A model generated the notes under the pieces. That model saw only the letters and a program-made list of their open reading frames with translations, searched no databases and was not told the DNA's origin. From NCBI RefSeq assembly GCF_008728965.1, contig NZ_VSMC01000004.1, positions 62,001 through 126,000 on the forward strand: a stretch of 64,000 bases of DNA. The letters run 5' to 3'. Each line of letters starts with the position of its first letter. The first letter of the stretch is position 1. This stretch comes from Heminiphilus faecis. GTDB lineage: Bacteria; Bacteroidota; Bacteroidia; Bacteroidales; Muribaculaceae. This document shows positions 18,817-29,234 of this stretch, one piece after another. The position numbers were made by a program, and so were the translations under genes.

Positions 18817-19445
18817 AGCAGAGTCCTGTTAAATGAATCGGCAAAAAGTGTACGGTTAAGTAGCGAGCGTCCGAGAGTGATTTCATCGGTGTACTCGATT
18901 TCGTTTCCGATAGATACACCGCGTGCAAGTTGAGTGATTTTTATAGGAAGCGTGCCGAGTTGCCGGTATATGTAGAAATTTGTTGTATCGCCTTCCATCG
19001 TGGCACTCAGGGCAAGTATGACTTCCGATACTTTTCCGTCGCGTACGCGGTCGACGAGCGATGTTATTTCGAGTTGGTCGGGACCGATGCCGTCCATCGG
19101 CGATATTACTCCGCCCAGCACATGATACAGTCCTCTGTATTGTCCTGTGTTTTCAATGCTCATGACGTCCTTGACATTTTCCACGACACATACGGTGGTG
19201 CGGTCGCGCGACGGATTGGAGCAGATAGGGCATGTTGCTTCTTCCGATATGTTGTGGCATGTGTGGCAATACCTTATACCTTCTCGCAGATTTATAATGG
19301 CTTCTCCGAGGGCACGGCCCGATTTCTTGTCTTGGCGCAGTATATGAAGAGCGAGGCGCAGGGCTGTTTTACGGCCTATGCCCGGCAGTCTTGACAGTTC
19401 ATTGACCGCATTTTCAAGTAGAGTAGATGCAAATTCCTGTTCCAT
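18813..19445 (-). CDS. recR: Recombination mediator RecR
   Basis: RecR works with RecF/RecO to load RecA at gaps. The helix-hairpin-helix region [20 protein letters not shown] comes first. A four-Cys zinc finger ([16 protein letters not shown]) follows, then the TOPRIM domain ([16 protein letters not shown], then [14 protein letters not shown]). The C-terminus has [20 protein letters not shown], the Walker-B-like end. The length of 210 residues is typical. It is the first gene of a two-gene operon with the GNAT acetyltransferase. Confidence 0.96.
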   Translation of the reverse strand: MEQEFASTLLENAVNELSRLPGIGRKTALRLALHILRQDKKSGRALGEAIINLREGIRYCHTCHNISEEATCPICSNPSRDRTTVCVVENVKDVMSIENTGQYRGLYHVLGGVISPMDGIGPDQLEITSLVDRVRDGKVSEVILALSATMEGDTTNFYIYRQLGTLPIKITQLARGVSIGNEIEYTDEITLGRSLLNRTLFADSFNRTLL

Positions 19446-19513
19446 GATTATTAATGCTAATGTAAAGTTAGTTCATTTTGTCAGAACGTACTGTATCGGT
19501 AGCGCAATTTTGC

Positions 19514-19521
19514 TAAATTTG
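19514..19521 (+). promoter_or_regulatory. -7 promoter element for PHP phosphoesterase
   Basis: TAAATTTG, a full TAnnTTTG match, 17 bases before the start codon. Confidence 0.45.
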
Positions 19522-19538
19522 TAGAAATTTTACAAACT

Positions 19539-20279
19539 ATGATACCTGTACTTGATCTTCATACCCATACAATAGCCTCCGGTCATGCTTTCAGTACGCT
19601 TCAGGAGATGGTGGCTGCGGCCGCAGAAAAAGGATTGCAGTATCTTGGCATTACCGAGCACGGTCCCGCGGTCGAAGAGTCATGCGGCATGATATTGTTT
19701 CGCAACTACAGAGTGGTACCGCGTATGATCGACGGGGTGCGACTGCTGATGGGGGTTGAGATGAACATTCTTGATTATGAAGGCTCGCTTGATGTCGAAG
19801 AGCGTTATTATGGCCTTTTTGACCATGTTATTGCCGGTATACACGGACGTAGCTTCAGGCCGGGTACAATGTTGCAGAATACCGATGCTATAATAGGAGC
19901 TATGAATAACAGCCGTGTCAATATAATATCGCATCCTTGTGACGGTACGGCAGATGTCGACCTTGAGGCGTTGGTGCGTGAAAGTGTGTCGTCACGCACT
20001 CTTCTTGAGGTCAACAACAGTTCTCTGCATCCGGCGCGTCACAGGACAAAAGCGGGGCCTAACAACATGGAGTTGTTGCGCCTTTGCAGGAAATACGATG
20101 TGCCTGTCATTTTAGGAAGCGACGCACATATCTCTTATGATATAGCTCTTTATCCGTATCTTATACCGTTGCTTGACGAAGTTGGATTTCCTGAAGAGCT
20201 GATAGTGAACAATAGTTTTTCTGCTTTTGAACGGTTCACAGGCGTAAAATGGTCTGACAACTCATATGGCGAGATATAG
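19539..20279 (+). CDS. PHP-domain phosphatase (YcdX-like)
   Basis: A 246-residue metal-dependent phosphoesterase. Metal-binding His clusters are visible in order: [16 protein letters not shown], then [26 protein letters not shown] and [12 protein letters not shown]. The arrangement matches the YcdX subfamily of PHP phosphatases with a trinuclear site. The physiological substrate is unknown. It is transcribed from its own promoter upstream of panC, which also has its own. Confidence 0.88.
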   Translation: MIPVLDLHTHTIASGHAFSTLQEMVAAAAEKGLQYLGITEHGPAVEESCGMILFRNYRVVPRMIDGVRLLMGVEMNILDYEGSLDVEERYYGLFDHVIAGIHGRSFRPGTMLQNTDAIIGAMNNSRVNIISHPCDGTADVDLEALVRESVSSRTLLEVNNSSLHPARHRTKAGPNNMELLRLCRKYDVPVILGSDAHISYDIALYPYLIPLLDEVGFPEELIVNNSFSAFERFTGVKWSDNSYGEI

Positions 20280-20358
20280 AACCGAGTGAAAAGCAGTGTA
20301 TTAATGCTGAAAAAAGTTTATTTTTTGACATTGCATTGCTAATAACTGATTTATTGCT

Positions 20359-20366
20359 TAATTTTG
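20359..20366 (+). promoter_or_regulatory. -7 promoter element for panC
   Basis: TAATTTTG, a full TAnnTTTG match, with a partial -33 (TTG, 20336-20338) 20 bp upstream. It lies 32 bases before ATG 20399, which supports that start and argues against the in-frame start at 20336. Confidence 0.5.
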
Positions 20367-20398
20367 CATTTCGTAAAGCAAAATTATGCTATTTGACA

Positions 20399-21247
20399 AT
20401 GAAAATTGTAAGGACAGTCAATGAGCTGAAGAGTGCCGTAGGCGCCCTTAAAGCTGAAGGTCGCTCGGTAGGATTTGTGCCTACCATGGGAGCTCTCCAT
20501 GACGGACACATTTCGCTTATAAATCGTGCCCGTGCCGACAATGATATAGTGGTTGCAAGTGTATTTGTCAACCCGACTCAGTTTAACAATCCAGATGATC
20601 TGCGCACATATCCGCGCACGGAAGAGGCCGATTGTGCCCGACTTGGCGATGCCGGTGTTGATATAGCTTTTCTGCCTTCTGTCGAAGAGATGTATCCCGA
20701 GCCTGATACACGTGTGTTTAAACTCGGTCCGGTGGCAGAGGTCATGGAAGGTGCCATGCGTCCCGGACACTTCAACGGAGTGGCTCAGGTGGTAAGCCGT
20801 CTGTTTGCAATGGTCGGTCCTGACCGTGCTTATTTCGGAGAGAAGGACTTCCAGCAGATAGCCGTGATACGCCGTATGGTGGAGCTTGAAGGCTTTGATA
20901 TTGATATTGTGGCATGCCCTATCAAGCGTGAAGCTGACGGACTGGCTCTCAGCTCGCGCAATGTAAGACTGACTCCGCATCAGCGTGATATCGCGCCTAA
21001 CATTCACCGTATTCTTGAGGAGAGCCGCGATTATTACCTTGTTTTATCAGTCGATGAAGTCCGTCGTAAAGTTATCGATGCGGTCAATGCCTATCCCGAG
21101 ATGGAAGTGGAGTACTATGACATAGTGAACGCCGATGACATGCAGCCGATAAACGAATGGTCGCAATGTGCCGATGCCGTAGGCTGTATTACTGTATATC
21201 TGGGCGATGTACGCCTTATCGATAATATAAAATACAATCAGCTTTAA
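20399..21247 (+). CDS. panC: Pantothenate synthetase
   Basis: Condenses pantoate with beta-alanine using ATP. Motifs: [15 protein letters not shown] (HIGH-like ATP site), [27 protein letters not shown] (Gln/Lys site) and [10 protein letters not shown] (KMSKS-like). The start at 20399 gives 282 residues, the usual size, and is backed by the promoter position. The stop overlaps the panD start as TAATG, so the two are translationally coupled. Confidence 0.95.
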   Translation: MKIVRTVNELKSAVGALKAEGRSVGFVPTMGALHDGHISLINRARADNDIVVASVFVNPTQFNNPDDLRTYPRTEEADCARLGDAGVDIAFLPSVEEMYPEPDTRVFKLGPVAEVMEGAMRPGHFNGVAQVVSRLFAMVGPDRAYFGEKDFQQIAVIRRMVELEGFDIDIVACPIKREADGLALSSRNVRLTPHQRDIAPNIHRILEESRDYYLVLSVDEVRRKVIDAVNAYPEMEVEYYDIVNADDMQPINEWSQCADAVGCITVYLGDVRLIDNIKYNQL

Positions 21248-21606
21248 TGATGATGCAGGTAGAAGTGGTGAAGTCTAAAATTCACCGTGTGACCGTGACC
21301 GAGAGCAACCTTGATTATATAGGGAGCATTACCATAGATGAGGATCTTATGGACGCAGCCAATATAATTCGTGGCGAGCGGGTGTATATAGTCGATAACA
21401 ATAACGGTGAACGTTTTGACACTTATGCCATTGCCGGCGAGCGCGGATCGGGTATGATATGTCTTAACGGAGCGGCTGCACGCAAGGTTCAGCCCGGCGA
21501 TGTGGTGATAATAATGAGTTATGCCATGATGCCTTTTGAAGAGGCCAAAACATTTAAGCCGTGGGTTATATTTCCCGATACGGCTACCAACAAACTTGTC
21601 AATTAA
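21247..21606 (+). CDS. panD: Aspartate 1-decarboxylase
   Basis: Makes beta-alanine from aspartate for PanC. The pyruvoyl cofactor arises by self-cleavage at Gly-Ser in DYIGSITID. The later [21 protein letters not shown] stretch is typical. At 119 residues it is full length. The first three codons are all plausible Met starts (21247, 21250, 21253). It is coupled to panC. Confidence 0.95.
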   Translation: MMMQVEVVKSKIHRVTVTESNLDYIGSITIDEDLMDAANIIRGERVYIVDNNNGERFDTYAIAGERGSGMICLNGAAARKVQPGDVVIIMSYAMMPFEEAKTFKPWVIFPDTATNKLVN

Positions 21607-21627
21607 GAATAAGAATATCCATATTAT

Positions 21628-22959
21628 ATGTTTGAAAATCTAAGCGAAAGACTTGAACGGAGTTTCAAGTTGTTGAAAGGCCAAGGCCGTATCACAGAGA
21701 TAAATGTTGCCGAGACACTTAAAGATGTGCGTCGCGCGCTGCTTGACGCCGATGTCAATTATAAAGTGGCCAAGCAGTTTACCGATACTGTAAAAGCCAA
21801 GGCGTTAGGGCAGAATGTGATAAACGCCATCAAGCCCGGTGAGCTTATGATTAAGATAGTCCATGATGAGCTTACCGCGCTCATGGGCGGAGACACCGCA
21901 CAGGTTAATCTTGCCGGAAATCCTACCGTTATACTTATGTCAGGATTGCAGGGCTCTGGTAAGACTACCATGTCGGGAAAACTTGCTAAAAAACTTAAGA
22001 GCGAGAAAGCCAAACGTCCGCTTCTTGTGGCCGGCGACGTGTATCGTCCCGCTGCTATTGAGCAGCTCAAAGTACTTGGCCAGCAGATAGATGTTCCGGT
22101 TTATTCTGAAGAAGAGAATAAAAATCCTGTTGAAATAGCCGAAAATGCCATAAGATATGCCAAGGCCAATCATTATGACCTTGTTATTGTCGATACCGCA
22201 GGTCGCCTTGCTGTAGATGAGGCGATGATGAATGAGATAGAGGCGATAAAGAAAGCTGTACGTCCGCAGGAGACTCTGTTTGTTGTCGATTCGATGACCG
22301 GACAAGATGCTGTGAATACGGCGAAAGAATTCAACGACCGCCTTGATTTTGATGGTGTCGTACTTACAAAGCTTGACGGTGACACCCGTGGCGGTGCTGC
22401 TTTGTCAATACGTACAGTTGTGACAAAGCCCATAAAATTTGTCGGTACGGGAGAAAAACTCGATGCTCTGGATTATTTCCATCCGTCGCGAATGGCTGAC
22501 CGTATTCTCGGCATGGGCGATATCGTGTCGCTTGTCGAGAAAGCTCAGCAGCAGTTTGATGAAAAGGAAGCGCGCGAACTTCAGCGTAAGATTGCCAAGA
22601 ATCAATTTAATTTTAACGACTTCCTCAATCAGATACAGCAGATCAAGAAGATGGGTAACATAAAGGAACTTGCATCCATGATACCCGGTGTGGGTAAAGC
22701 GATTAAGGACCTTGACATAGATGACAACGCATTTAAGGGTATTGAGGCTATAATCCGTTCGATGACAGAACAGGAGCGTGCCAATCCTGAAATCATCAAC
22801 GGTAGTCGTCGTCAGCGCATAGCAAAAGGATCAGGTACCACGATTCAGGAGGTGAACCGGTTGCTTAAACAGTTTGACGATACACGTAAGATGATGAAGG
22901 CTGCTACGGCAATGAAGGCCAATCCCATGAAGATGATGCGCAACATGCGTCGTCGGTAA
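21628..22959 (+). CDS. ffh: Signal recognition particle protein Ffh (SRP54)
   Basis: SRP GTPase delivering nascent membrane proteins to FtsY. The N domain (FENLSERLERSFKLLKGQG) precedes the G domain with P-loop GLQGSGKTT, GDVYRPAAIEQL, DTAGR and TKLDGD. The methionine-rich M domain ends in MKANPMKMMRNMRRR. Length 443 residues, normal. It lies 21 bases after panD in a long + strand run. Confidence 0.96.
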   Translation: MFENLSERLERSFKLLKGQGRITEINVAETLKDVRRALLDADVNYKVAKQFTDTVKAKALGQNVINAIKPGELMIKIVHDELTALMGGDTAQVNLAGNPTVILMSGLQGSGKTTMSGKLAKKLKSEKAKRPLLVAGDVYRPAAIEQLKVLGQQIDVPVYSEEENKNPVEIAENAIRYAKANHYDLVIVDTAGRLAVDEAMMNEIEAIKKAVRPQETLFVVDSMTGQDAVNTAKEFNDRLDFDGVVLTKLDGDTRGGAALSIRTVVTKPIKFVGTGEKLDALDYFHPSRMADRILGMGDIVSLVEKAQQQFDEKEARELQRKIAKNQFNFNDFLNQIQQIKKMGNIKELASMIPGVGKAIKDLDIDDNAFKGIEAIIRSMTEQERANPEIINGSRRQRIAKGSGTTIQEVNRLLKQFDDTRKMMKAATAMKANPMKMMRNMRRR

Positions 22960-22971
22960 ATATACCCTGAC

Positions 22972-23736
22972 ATGGACAAGTACATAACTGTCAACGGTTG
23001 TCGCGTACACTATACGGTTAACGGCGAAGGACGGCCCATAGTCTTGATGCACGGGTGGGGATGCTGTACTTCTACATTGGCAAGTATAGAAAAGATTGCC
23101 GTTGAATATGGTAAAGTATACAATATTGATTTTCCCGGACACGGACTCTCGCCGGAACCGGCGGAAGTATGGGGTATAGAAGAGTATACCGGTGTACTTG
23201 AAGCATTGGTAAAGGAGGAGGGAATTGTCCGTCCGGTATTGCTCGGACATTCGTTTGGAGGAAGAGTCGGTATACTGTATTCTTCACGCCACAGTGATGT
23301 TGACAAACTTGTGCTTGTTGATGCGGCCGGTATAAAGCCCAAAAGACCGTTGTCTTATTATTATAGGGTATATTCATTTAAACTATATAAGCGATTGCTT
23401 TACATGACGTTGGGCAGGCAGGCGGCAGAAACCCGTCTTGAGGCATACCGAAGTCGCCGTGGTTCGAGCGATTATGCCAAGGCTTCCCCTATGATGCGCG
23501 CTATTCTTAGTAAGGTGGTTAACGAGGATCTTCGGCATTGTCTCGGGGATATAAAGGCCTCGACACTCCTTATTTGGGGAGAAAATGATACGGCGACGCC
23601 TATTTCCGATGCTAAATATATGGAGAGTCATATACCGGGCGCCGGGCTTGTGTCGTTTCCCGCTTGCGGTCATTATAGCTTTCTTGACGATCCTTATCAA
23701 TTCGCTGCCGTATTGCGCAGTTTTCTTGCATCGTGA
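22972..23736 (+). CDS. Alpha/beta hydrolase
   Basis: A 254-residue alpha/beta-hydrolase with oxyanion-hole HGWGCC, nucleophile elbow GHSFGG, acid Asp in WGENDTATP and His in CGHYSFLDDP. No signal peptide, so cytosolic. It sits 12 bases after ffh and 2 bases before a membrane-anchored Mur ligase, suggesting coupled expression and perhaps an envelope role. Substrate unknown. Confidence 0.88.
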   Translation: MDKYITVNGCRVHYTVNGEGRPIVLMHGWGCCTSTLASIEKIAVEYGKVYNIDFPGHGLSPEPAEVWGIEEYTGVLEALVKEEGIVRPVLLGHSFGGRVGILYSSRHSDVDKLVLVDAAGIKPKRPLSYYYRVYSFKLYKRLLYMTLGRQAAETRLEAYRSRRGSSDYAKASPMMRAILSKVVNEDLRHCLGDIKASTLLIWGENDTATPISDAKYMESHIPGAGLVSFPACGHYSFLDDPYQFAAVLRSFLAS

Positions 23737-23738
23737 TT

Positions 23739-25322
23739 ATGAATATGATAGAAGATATATTGACGGTTGTGCTTTTGGCTGCCGGACTGATTAACTTTGT
23801 TTTGGAAGCGAAGCGTGATTTGATGATGCTTCAGCAAAACAGTTATCGTAACGAGCGATACATGCGTTGGCTGCGTGCGAGTGGTGACACGACTTCGGTC
23901 GTAAGATTGTTATGTTATGCCGCTTTATTGATTATGCTCATGCCGCGCATACCGGTAGTATTCCGATGTGTCGTAGCACTTATACCGTTGCTTATCAATA
24001 TATTCAAGCTACTTGTAGCTAAATATAAGAAGCCCCTTGTGTGGACAAAACGGGCCCGGCGCATATATGGTACTGCATGTGCGTTGTGTGTTATTGTCAT
24101 TGGTGCTTCATGGCTTGTATGTCATGAACTGTTTTCAGTGGGGTGCGCTGTTGTTGCCGTATATGCTTTATCGCATGTGTTGATGCTCTTCTCCAATCTA
24201 TTGTTACGTCCTGTAGAAGCTCATATAAACAAAGGTTTCTACAATGACGCCGAGCGTATATTGAAGTCGATGCCTGACCTTAAAGTTGTCGGCATTACCG
24301 GTAGTTACGGTAAAACAAGCACCAAGCACTATCTCAACCGTATACTGTCGGAAAAATATAATGTGTTGATGACTCCGGGCAGCTATAATACGCTTATGGG
24401 AGTCATACGTACTGTACGTGAGATGATGCAGCCTTATACCGAGGTTTTTATATGTGAGATGGGTGCGAAAAACATAGGGGATATAAAAGAGATCTGTGAT
24501 CTGGTGCATCCTTCTGTGGGTGTTGTCACTGCTGTTGGTGAACAACATTTGGAGTCATTCAAAACAATCGGTAACGTTCAGCGTACAAAGTTTGAACTTG
24601 TCGATGCGTTACCTTCTTCTGGAGTCGCTTTCGTCAATAACGATTTCCCTTATGTAGCGTCGCGAAAGGTAGACAACGTGGAGTGCTGCCGATATGCCGT
24701 AGGCAATAATGACGAGGCTGTTTATCGTGTCACTTCGATGACATTTTCCGAGGATGGTACCGACTTCACCTTGACAGGGCCATTTGGAGAGGCTTCTTTT
24801 CATACCGGACTGATAGGAGAGTTCAATATATCAAATCTGATTCCAGCTATTGCAGTAGCGTTGTATCTGGATGTGCCGTTGGAGCGCATACGTTACGCCG
24901 TAGGTAAAATAGAACAGGTTGAACACCGTTTGAGCCTTAAACGTGTACCCGGCGGCCTTACTATAATTGACGATGCATTCAACTCTAATCCCGACGGTTC
25001 ACGTATGGCTCTTGACGTGCTTGCATCAATGAAGAACGGCAAGCGTATTGTTGTTACACCCGGTATGATAGAGTTAGGCGACAAGCAATACGAATACAAT
25101 GAAAATTTCGGACGAAAGATAGCAATGTCTGTCGATGTAGCTATAATCGTGGGCGAATATAATCGTGATGCCATATTGTGCGGACTTCGCGAAGCCGGCA
25201 TGCCGGAGGAAAAGGTCCATGCGGTCGATACGTTCAAGGAGGCTCAGGCTGTACTCGGGACTATCGCCGCCGCAGGTGACACCGTATTATATGAAAATGA
25301 TCTTCCAGACACATTTAAATAA
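23739..25322 (+). CDS. Membrane-anchored Mur ligase (MurF-like)
   Basis: A 527-residue protein with an N-terminal membrane region (about 1-150, with roughly four hydrophobic segments such as ILTVVLLAAGLINFVLEA and YALSHVLMLFSNLLL) fused to an ATP-dependent Mur ligase. The ligase has the P-loop GITGSYGKTSTKHYL, FICEMGAKNIGDIKEI, TAVGEQHLESF and IIDDAFNSNPDGSRMAL, closest to MurF (D-Ala-D-Ala adding enzyme). Canonical MurF is soluble and about 100 residues shorter. The next gene is a D-Ala-D-Ala ligase, which makes the expected dipeptide substrate. The ATG at 23739 is preferred to the GTG at 23733. Confidence 0.85.
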   Translation: MNMIEDILTVVLLAAGLINFVLEAKRDLMMLQQNSYRNERYMRWLRASGDTTSVVRLLCYAALLIMLMPRIPVVFRCVVALIPLLINIFKLLVAKYKKPLVWTKRARRIYGTACALCVIVIGASWLVCHELFSVGCAVVAVYALSHVLMLFSNLLLRPVEAHINKGFYNDAERILKSMPDLKVVGITGSYGKTSTKHYLNRILSEKYNVLMTPGSYNTLMGVIRTVREMMQPYTEVFICEMGAKNIGDIKEICDLVHPSVGVVTAVGEQHLESFKTIGNVQRTKFELVDALPSSGVAFVNNDFPYVASRKVDNVECCRYAVGNNDEAVYRVTSMTFSEDGTDFTLTGPFGEASFHTGLIGEFNISNLIPAIAVALYLDVPLERIRYAVGKIEQVEHRLSLKRVPGGLTIIDDAFNSNPDGSRMALDVLASMKNGKRIVVTPGMIELGDKQYEYNENFGRKIAMSVDVAIIVGEYNRDAILCGLREAGMPEEKVHAVDTFKEAQAVLGTIAAAGDTVLYENDLPDTFK

Positions 25323-25335
25323 AAATAAATCAGCA

Positions 25336-26523
25336 ATGAAGACTAACATAGGAGTATTTTTCGGCGGACGATCCACCGAACATGAAATATCGGTAATTTC
25401 AGCTTCACAGGCCATGCATGCCGTGGATCGGGAAAAATACGACGTTACACCGATATATATAACGAAGCAGGGACACTGGTATACCGGCGAGGCCTTGTTT
25501 GATGTGGCTAACTATCGCAATATACCTGAGTTGCTTAAGAAATGTACGGAAGTGTACATGAAGCCTGTGTATGGTGATTTTAATCTTTATCGTGCCGCGT
25601 CATCGGGTATGTTCGGTCCGAAAGGGCCGGTGGCCCGACTTGATGTCGTAATACCGGTGTTGCACGGTTCAAACGGTGAAGACGGCATATTTGAAGGTGT
25701 GCTTGAGACAATAGGTATACCGTATGCGGGATGCAATACGTTGTCAAGCGCCAACGGCATGGATAAGATAACGATGAAGATGATCATGCAGGCGTGTGAT
25801 ATCCCCGTTGTGGATTATGTATGGTTTACCGACAAGGAATGGTATGCCAGACGTGATGCCATCATAGATAAAATAGAGATGAAACTCGGCTATCCGGTTA
25901 TTGTAAAACCGGCTAATCTCGGTTCGAGCGTAGGCATAAGCCGTGTTTCCGACCGTAAGGAATTGATTGAAAAAGTCGAGATCGCTGAAAAGTATTCGAC
26001 AAGAATCATTGTGGAGCATATGGTTGATAATCTTAAGGAGATAAACTGCTCTGTGCTTGGTGACTGTGATGATTACCAAACCTCTGTCTGTGAGGAGCCG
26101 ATAAAAAGCGGGTCAATCCTGTCTTATGAGGACAAATACATGGGCGGCACCAAAAGCGCCAAAGGCATGCAGGCATCGCAGAAGCGTATTCCCGCCGATC
26201 TGCCCATTGAGATGAGTGAACGCATACGCTTTCTTGCCGGTGAGACCTTCCGCGTGCTGTCTTGTCATGGAGTAAGTCGTGTTGACGTTATTGTTGACGA
26301 TGATACCAATGAAATATTTGTTAACGAAATAAATACAATACCCGGTTCTCTGTCATTTTATCTTTGGGAGGCTTCTGGTATTTCGTTTGACAGACTTATG
26401 GATACTTTGGTGAAACTTGCATTGAAGCGCAAACGCGAGCAAGGTATGAAGACCGTAAGCTATGACCAGAATATATTCAGTCTTAGCGGAGGAGTAAAAG
26501 GTGCTAAAGGCGCAAAAAGATAA
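25336..26523 (+). CDS. ddl: D-alanine--D-alanine ligase (long ATP-grasp form)
   Basis: ATP-grasp ligase joining two D-Ala. Motifs: GVFFGGRSTEHEISVIS at the N-terminus, HGSNGEDGIFEG, YAGCNTLSSANGMDK, VKPANLGSSVGISR and the Mg site EINTIPGSLSFYLWE. The omega-loop region (EDKYMGGTKSAKGMQASQKR) and the 395-residue length place it with the longer Ddl-like subfamily seen also in Firmicutes, so a second, shorter ddl may exist elsewhere in this genome. Start at ATG 25336, 13 bases after the Mur ligase stop; the longer frame from 25165 would overlap that gene out of frame. Confidence 0.9.
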   Translation: MKTNIGVFFGGRSTEHEISVISASQAMHAVDREKYDVTPIYITKQGHWYTGEALFDVANYRNIPELLKKCTEVYMKPVYGDFNLYRAASSGMFGPKGPVARLDVVIPVLHGSNGEDGIFEGVLETIGIPYAGCNTLSSANGMDKITMKMIMQACDIPVVDYVWFTDKEWYARRDAIIDKIEMKLGYPVIVKPANLGSSVGISRVSDRKELIEKVEIAEKYSTRIIVEHMVDNLKEINCSVLGDCDDYQTSVCEEPIKSGSILSYEDKYMGGTKSAKGMQASQKRIPADLPIEMSERIRFLAGETFRVLSCHGVSRVDVIVDDDTNEIFVNEINTIPGSLSFYLWEASGISFDRLMDTLVKLALKRKREQGMKTVSYDQNIFSLSGGVKGAKGAKR

Positions 26524-26541
26524 ATAGTGGGGACTGCTTCT

Positions 26542-27630
26542 ATGAAGAAAGCTTTGATTACAGGGGTTACGGGGCAAGACGGCTCGTTTCTTGCCGAACT
26601 TCTCCTTGAGAAAGGTTATGACGTGCATGGCACTATACGCCGTTCATCGGTAGATTTCCGTGAGCGGATAGTACATTTGGAAGGTCATGAACGGTTTCAC
26701 CTTCATTACGCCGATTTAGGCGATTCTATGAGCCTTATTCAGGTTATAGGTAAGGTGCGTCCTGATGAAGTATATAATCTTGCGGCCCAAAGCCATGTTC
26801 AGGTATCTTTTGATACTCCGGAATATACGGCAAACGTTGATGCCACCGGTGTATTGCGTATTCTTGAGGCCGTTAAATTAAACGGTCTTGCCGACAGTTG
26901 TCGCATCTATCAGGCGTCGACCTCTGAACTGTATGGCAAGGTAGAGGAGGTGCCGCAGAATGAATTGACCCCGTTTCATCCCTATAGCCCATATGCAGTG
27001 GCGAAGTTGTATGGTTTTTGGATTGTAAAAGAGTATCGTGAGGCTTATAACATGTTTTGTTGCTCGGGTATCCTTTTTAACCATGAGAGCGAGCGCCGTG
27101 GCGAGACTTTTGTTACCCGCAAGATTACTCTTGCTGCTGCCCGCATAGCACAGGGCAAGCAGGATAAACTCTATCTCGGTAATCTGTCGTCGCTACGCGA
27201 CTGGGGTTATGCCAAGGACTATGTCGAGTGCATGTGGCTTATCCTGCAAAATGATAAGCCTGAGGATTTTGTCATAGCTACGGGTGAGCAGCACTCTGTA
27301 CGCGAGTTCTGTGAACTTGCTTTCCGTTATGTAGGTATAGAGCTTAAATTTGTAGGGGAGGGTGCTGATGAAAAAGGCATAGATCGTGCTACTGGGCGTG
27401 TTCTGGTCGAAGTTTCGCCCGACTTCTATCGTCCGACAGATGTTGTGAATCTATGGGGCGATCCGTCCAAAGCCAAGCGTGAGTTGGGTTGGAAGCCGCA
27501 GAAGACATCCTTTGAGGAATTGGTTAAGATAATGGTTGACTCCGACATGGCTATGGTAGCTTCCGAACGAGCCGGCGAGCATGTAAGGACCAATCTTGCC
27601 GAATACCTCGAAAAAGGAATTGTAAAATAG
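26542..27630 (+). CDS. gmd: GDP-mannose 4,6-dehydratase
   Basis: First step from GDP-mannose to GDP-L-fucose. Short-chain dehydrogenase fold: NADP motif [25 protein letters not shown], catalytic [24 protein letters not shown] (YxxxK), and [16 protein letters not shown] chose ATG 26542 (362 residues) over the upstream GTG at 26527. It is followed 14 bases later by fcl, completing the pathway; fucosylated surface glycans and glycoproteins are common in gut Bacteroidales. Confidence 0.95.
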   Translation: MKKALITGVTGQDGSFLAELLLEKGYDVHGTIRRSSVDFRERIVHLEGHERFHLHYADLGDSMSLIQVIGKVRPDEVYNLAAQSHVQVSFDTPEYTANVDATGVLRILEAVKLNGLADSCRIYQASTSELYGKVEEVPQNELTPFHPYSPYAVAKLYGFWIVKEYREAYNMFCCSGILFNHESERRGETFVTRKITLAAARIAQGKQDKLYLGNLSSLRDWGYAKDYVECMWLILQNDKPEDFVIATGEQHSVREFCELAFRYVGIELKFVGEGADEKGIDRATGRVLVEVSPDFYRPTDVVNLWGDPSKAKRELGWKPQKTSFEELVKIMVDSDMAMVASERAGEHVRTNLAEYLEKGIVK

Positions 27631-27644
27631 GCGGTATTTCAATT

Positions 27645-28586
27645 ATGGAAAAAAATTCAAAAATCTATGTTGCCGGTCACCGCGGTATGGTGGGCTCGGC
27701 TATTGTAAGAGAACTGAAGCGTCAGGGTTATACCGACATCATTACTCGTACTCATAGTGAGCTTGATCTTATTGACCAACGAGCTGTAAATGATTTTTTT
27801 GCTGTCGAGAAGCCGGAGTATGTTTTTCTGGCCGCTGCGAAAGTTGGAGGTATAGTGGCAAACAGCAATGCTCTCGCTGACTTTATGTATGACAATATGA
27901 TGCTTGAGATGAATGTCATCAACGCGGCGTGGCGCAACGGATGCCGCAAACTCGAGTTTCTCGGCTCATCATGCATATATCCTCGTATGGCACCGCAGCC
28001 CATGCCCGAAAGCTGTCTGCTCACATCTTCTCTCGAAACGACTAATGAAGCGTATGCTCTCGCAAAAATATCCGGACTGAAATACTGCGAATATCTTAAC
28101 CGTCAATACGGTACCGACTATATTTCCGTCATGCCTACCAACCTTTACGGGCCAAATGATAATTATCATCCTGAACACAGTCATGTCCTTCCGGCTCTTA
28201 TAAGGCGCTTTTATGAAGCTAAAGTGTCGGGAGCTGAAGAAGTTGTATGTTGGGGCGACGGCTCGCCGCTTCGTGAGTTTCTGTATGTCGATGATCTTGC
28301 CAACTTATGTGTATTTCTGATGAACAACTATTCAGGCAACGAGACTGTCAATGCCGGTACCGGCAAGGAAATATCGATAAAAGAGTTGTCGGAACTTGTG
28401 GCAAAAACAGTAGGGTATACCGGACGTATAGTATGGGATACGACAAAGCCTAACGGCACACCGCGTAAACTCCTTGACGTCAGCAAGGCTACCGGTCTTG
28501 GCTGGACCTACACTACCGAATTGGCCGATGGCATACGTCTGGCTTACGATGATTTCCTAAACAATCCTATGCGTGCCGAGCGCTGA
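27645..28586 (+). CDS. fcl: GDP-L-fucose synthase
   Basis: Epimerase-reductase that finishes GDP-L-fucose. NADP motif [15 protein letters not shown], then [10 protein letters not shown], the catalytic [10 protein letters not shown], and [15 protein letters not shown] (YxxxK), followed by [21 protein letters not shown]. The 313 residues are typical for WcaG/Fcl. It is the last gene of the + strand run that starts at panC; the genes beyond are on the other strand. Confidence 0.95.
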   Translation: MEKNSKIYVAGHRGMVGSAIVRELKRQGYTDIITRTHSELDLIDQRAVNDFFAVEKPEYVFLAAAKVGGIVANSNALADFMYDNMMLEMNVINAAWRNGCRKLEFLGSSCIYPRMAPQPMPESCLLTSSLETTNEAYALAKISGLKYCEYLNRQYGTDYISVMPTNLYGPNDNYHPEHSHVLPALIRRFYEAKVSGAEEVVCWGDGSPLREFLYVDDLANLCVFLMNNYSGNETVNAGTGKEISIKELSELVAKTVGYTGRIVWDTTKPNGTPRKLLDVSKATGLGWTYTTELADGIRLAYDDFLNNPMRAER

Positions 28587-28628
28587 TTGTGTAGCTATTG
28601 CCGGTAGATGTTTTGGATGATACTAAAA

Positions 28629-28640
28629 TTGCCGACACAT
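28629..28640. repeat. 12-bp direct repeat, left copy (candidate att site)
   Basis: TTGCCGACACAT, repeated exactly and in the same orientation at 33607-33618, just upstream of the tyrosine recombinase gene. The two copies bracket about 5 kb of mostly AT-rich accessory DNA. That they are attachment sites is inference. Confidence 0.35.
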
Positions 28641-28644
28641 AATA

Positions 28645-29229
28645 TTAACTAAGTTTTTTGCTTTTTTTATTCTGAATACTTTTACGTATACGGCTAAGAT
28701 ACACAGGGGTTATTAGAAGATAGGAGGCTATTTCCTGTAAAGGAACGATGTCAAACAGTTGCGGATGATCATTAAGTAACTCGATGTAGCGTTCAGTCGG
28801 AGTTTTCTTCAATATATTCACATAACGCTTATATAGCTCGCTGAATATGGCGGAGGTCGCGTCTTTCAGAAAGTTGGGGTAGTGTATATTGATATACTGT
28901 TTGATATCTGAAATCGTTACTTCCGCGACTATGCTTTGACATCCTGCAGATATGGTGACGTTAGACGGCTTTCCGAACATGAATGAATTGGAAAGGTCTA
29001 CTAATGCTTCGTTTTTAAAAGCAAAACCTCCGATGGCTTCTTCTCCATTGCTGCGTCCGGTGCAGTATTTGAAGTACCCTGACTTTACAAAGCCGAAATT
29101 ACGGCCCGTTTCTCCTTCACGGACAAAGCATTCACCTTTGGCATAGAGTTTCTCTTTTCCATGTTCCACACAAAACTTTTGAAGCAAAGAAATGTCAAGT
29201 ATATCGTAAAATGAATTAAACTGTGCCAT
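28645..29229 (-). CDS. Crp/Fnr family transcriptional regulator
   Basis: A 194-residue regulator with an N-terminal cyclic-nucleotide-binding-like beta-barrel (YAKGECFVREGETGRNFGFVKSGYFKY). A dimerisation helix follows, then a C-terminal helix-turn-helix (PLQEIASYLLITPVYLSRIRKSI). The ligand pocket lacks the classic RxS phosphate-binding motif as far as I can see, so cAMP binding is doubtful. It begins 5 bases after the ADP-ribosylglycohydrolase stop, so the two genes are an operon. Confidence 0.85.
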   Translation of the reverse strand: MAQFNSFYDILDISLLQKFCVEHGKEKLYAKGECFVREGETGRNFGFVKSGYFKYCTGRSNGEEAIGGFAFKNEALVDLSNSFMFGKPSNVTISAGCQSIVAEVTISDIKQYINIHYPNFLKDATSAIFSELYKRYVNILKKTPTERYIELLNDHPQLFDIVPLQEIASYLLITPVYLSRIRKSIQNKKSKKLS

Positions 29230-29234
29230 ATGTT

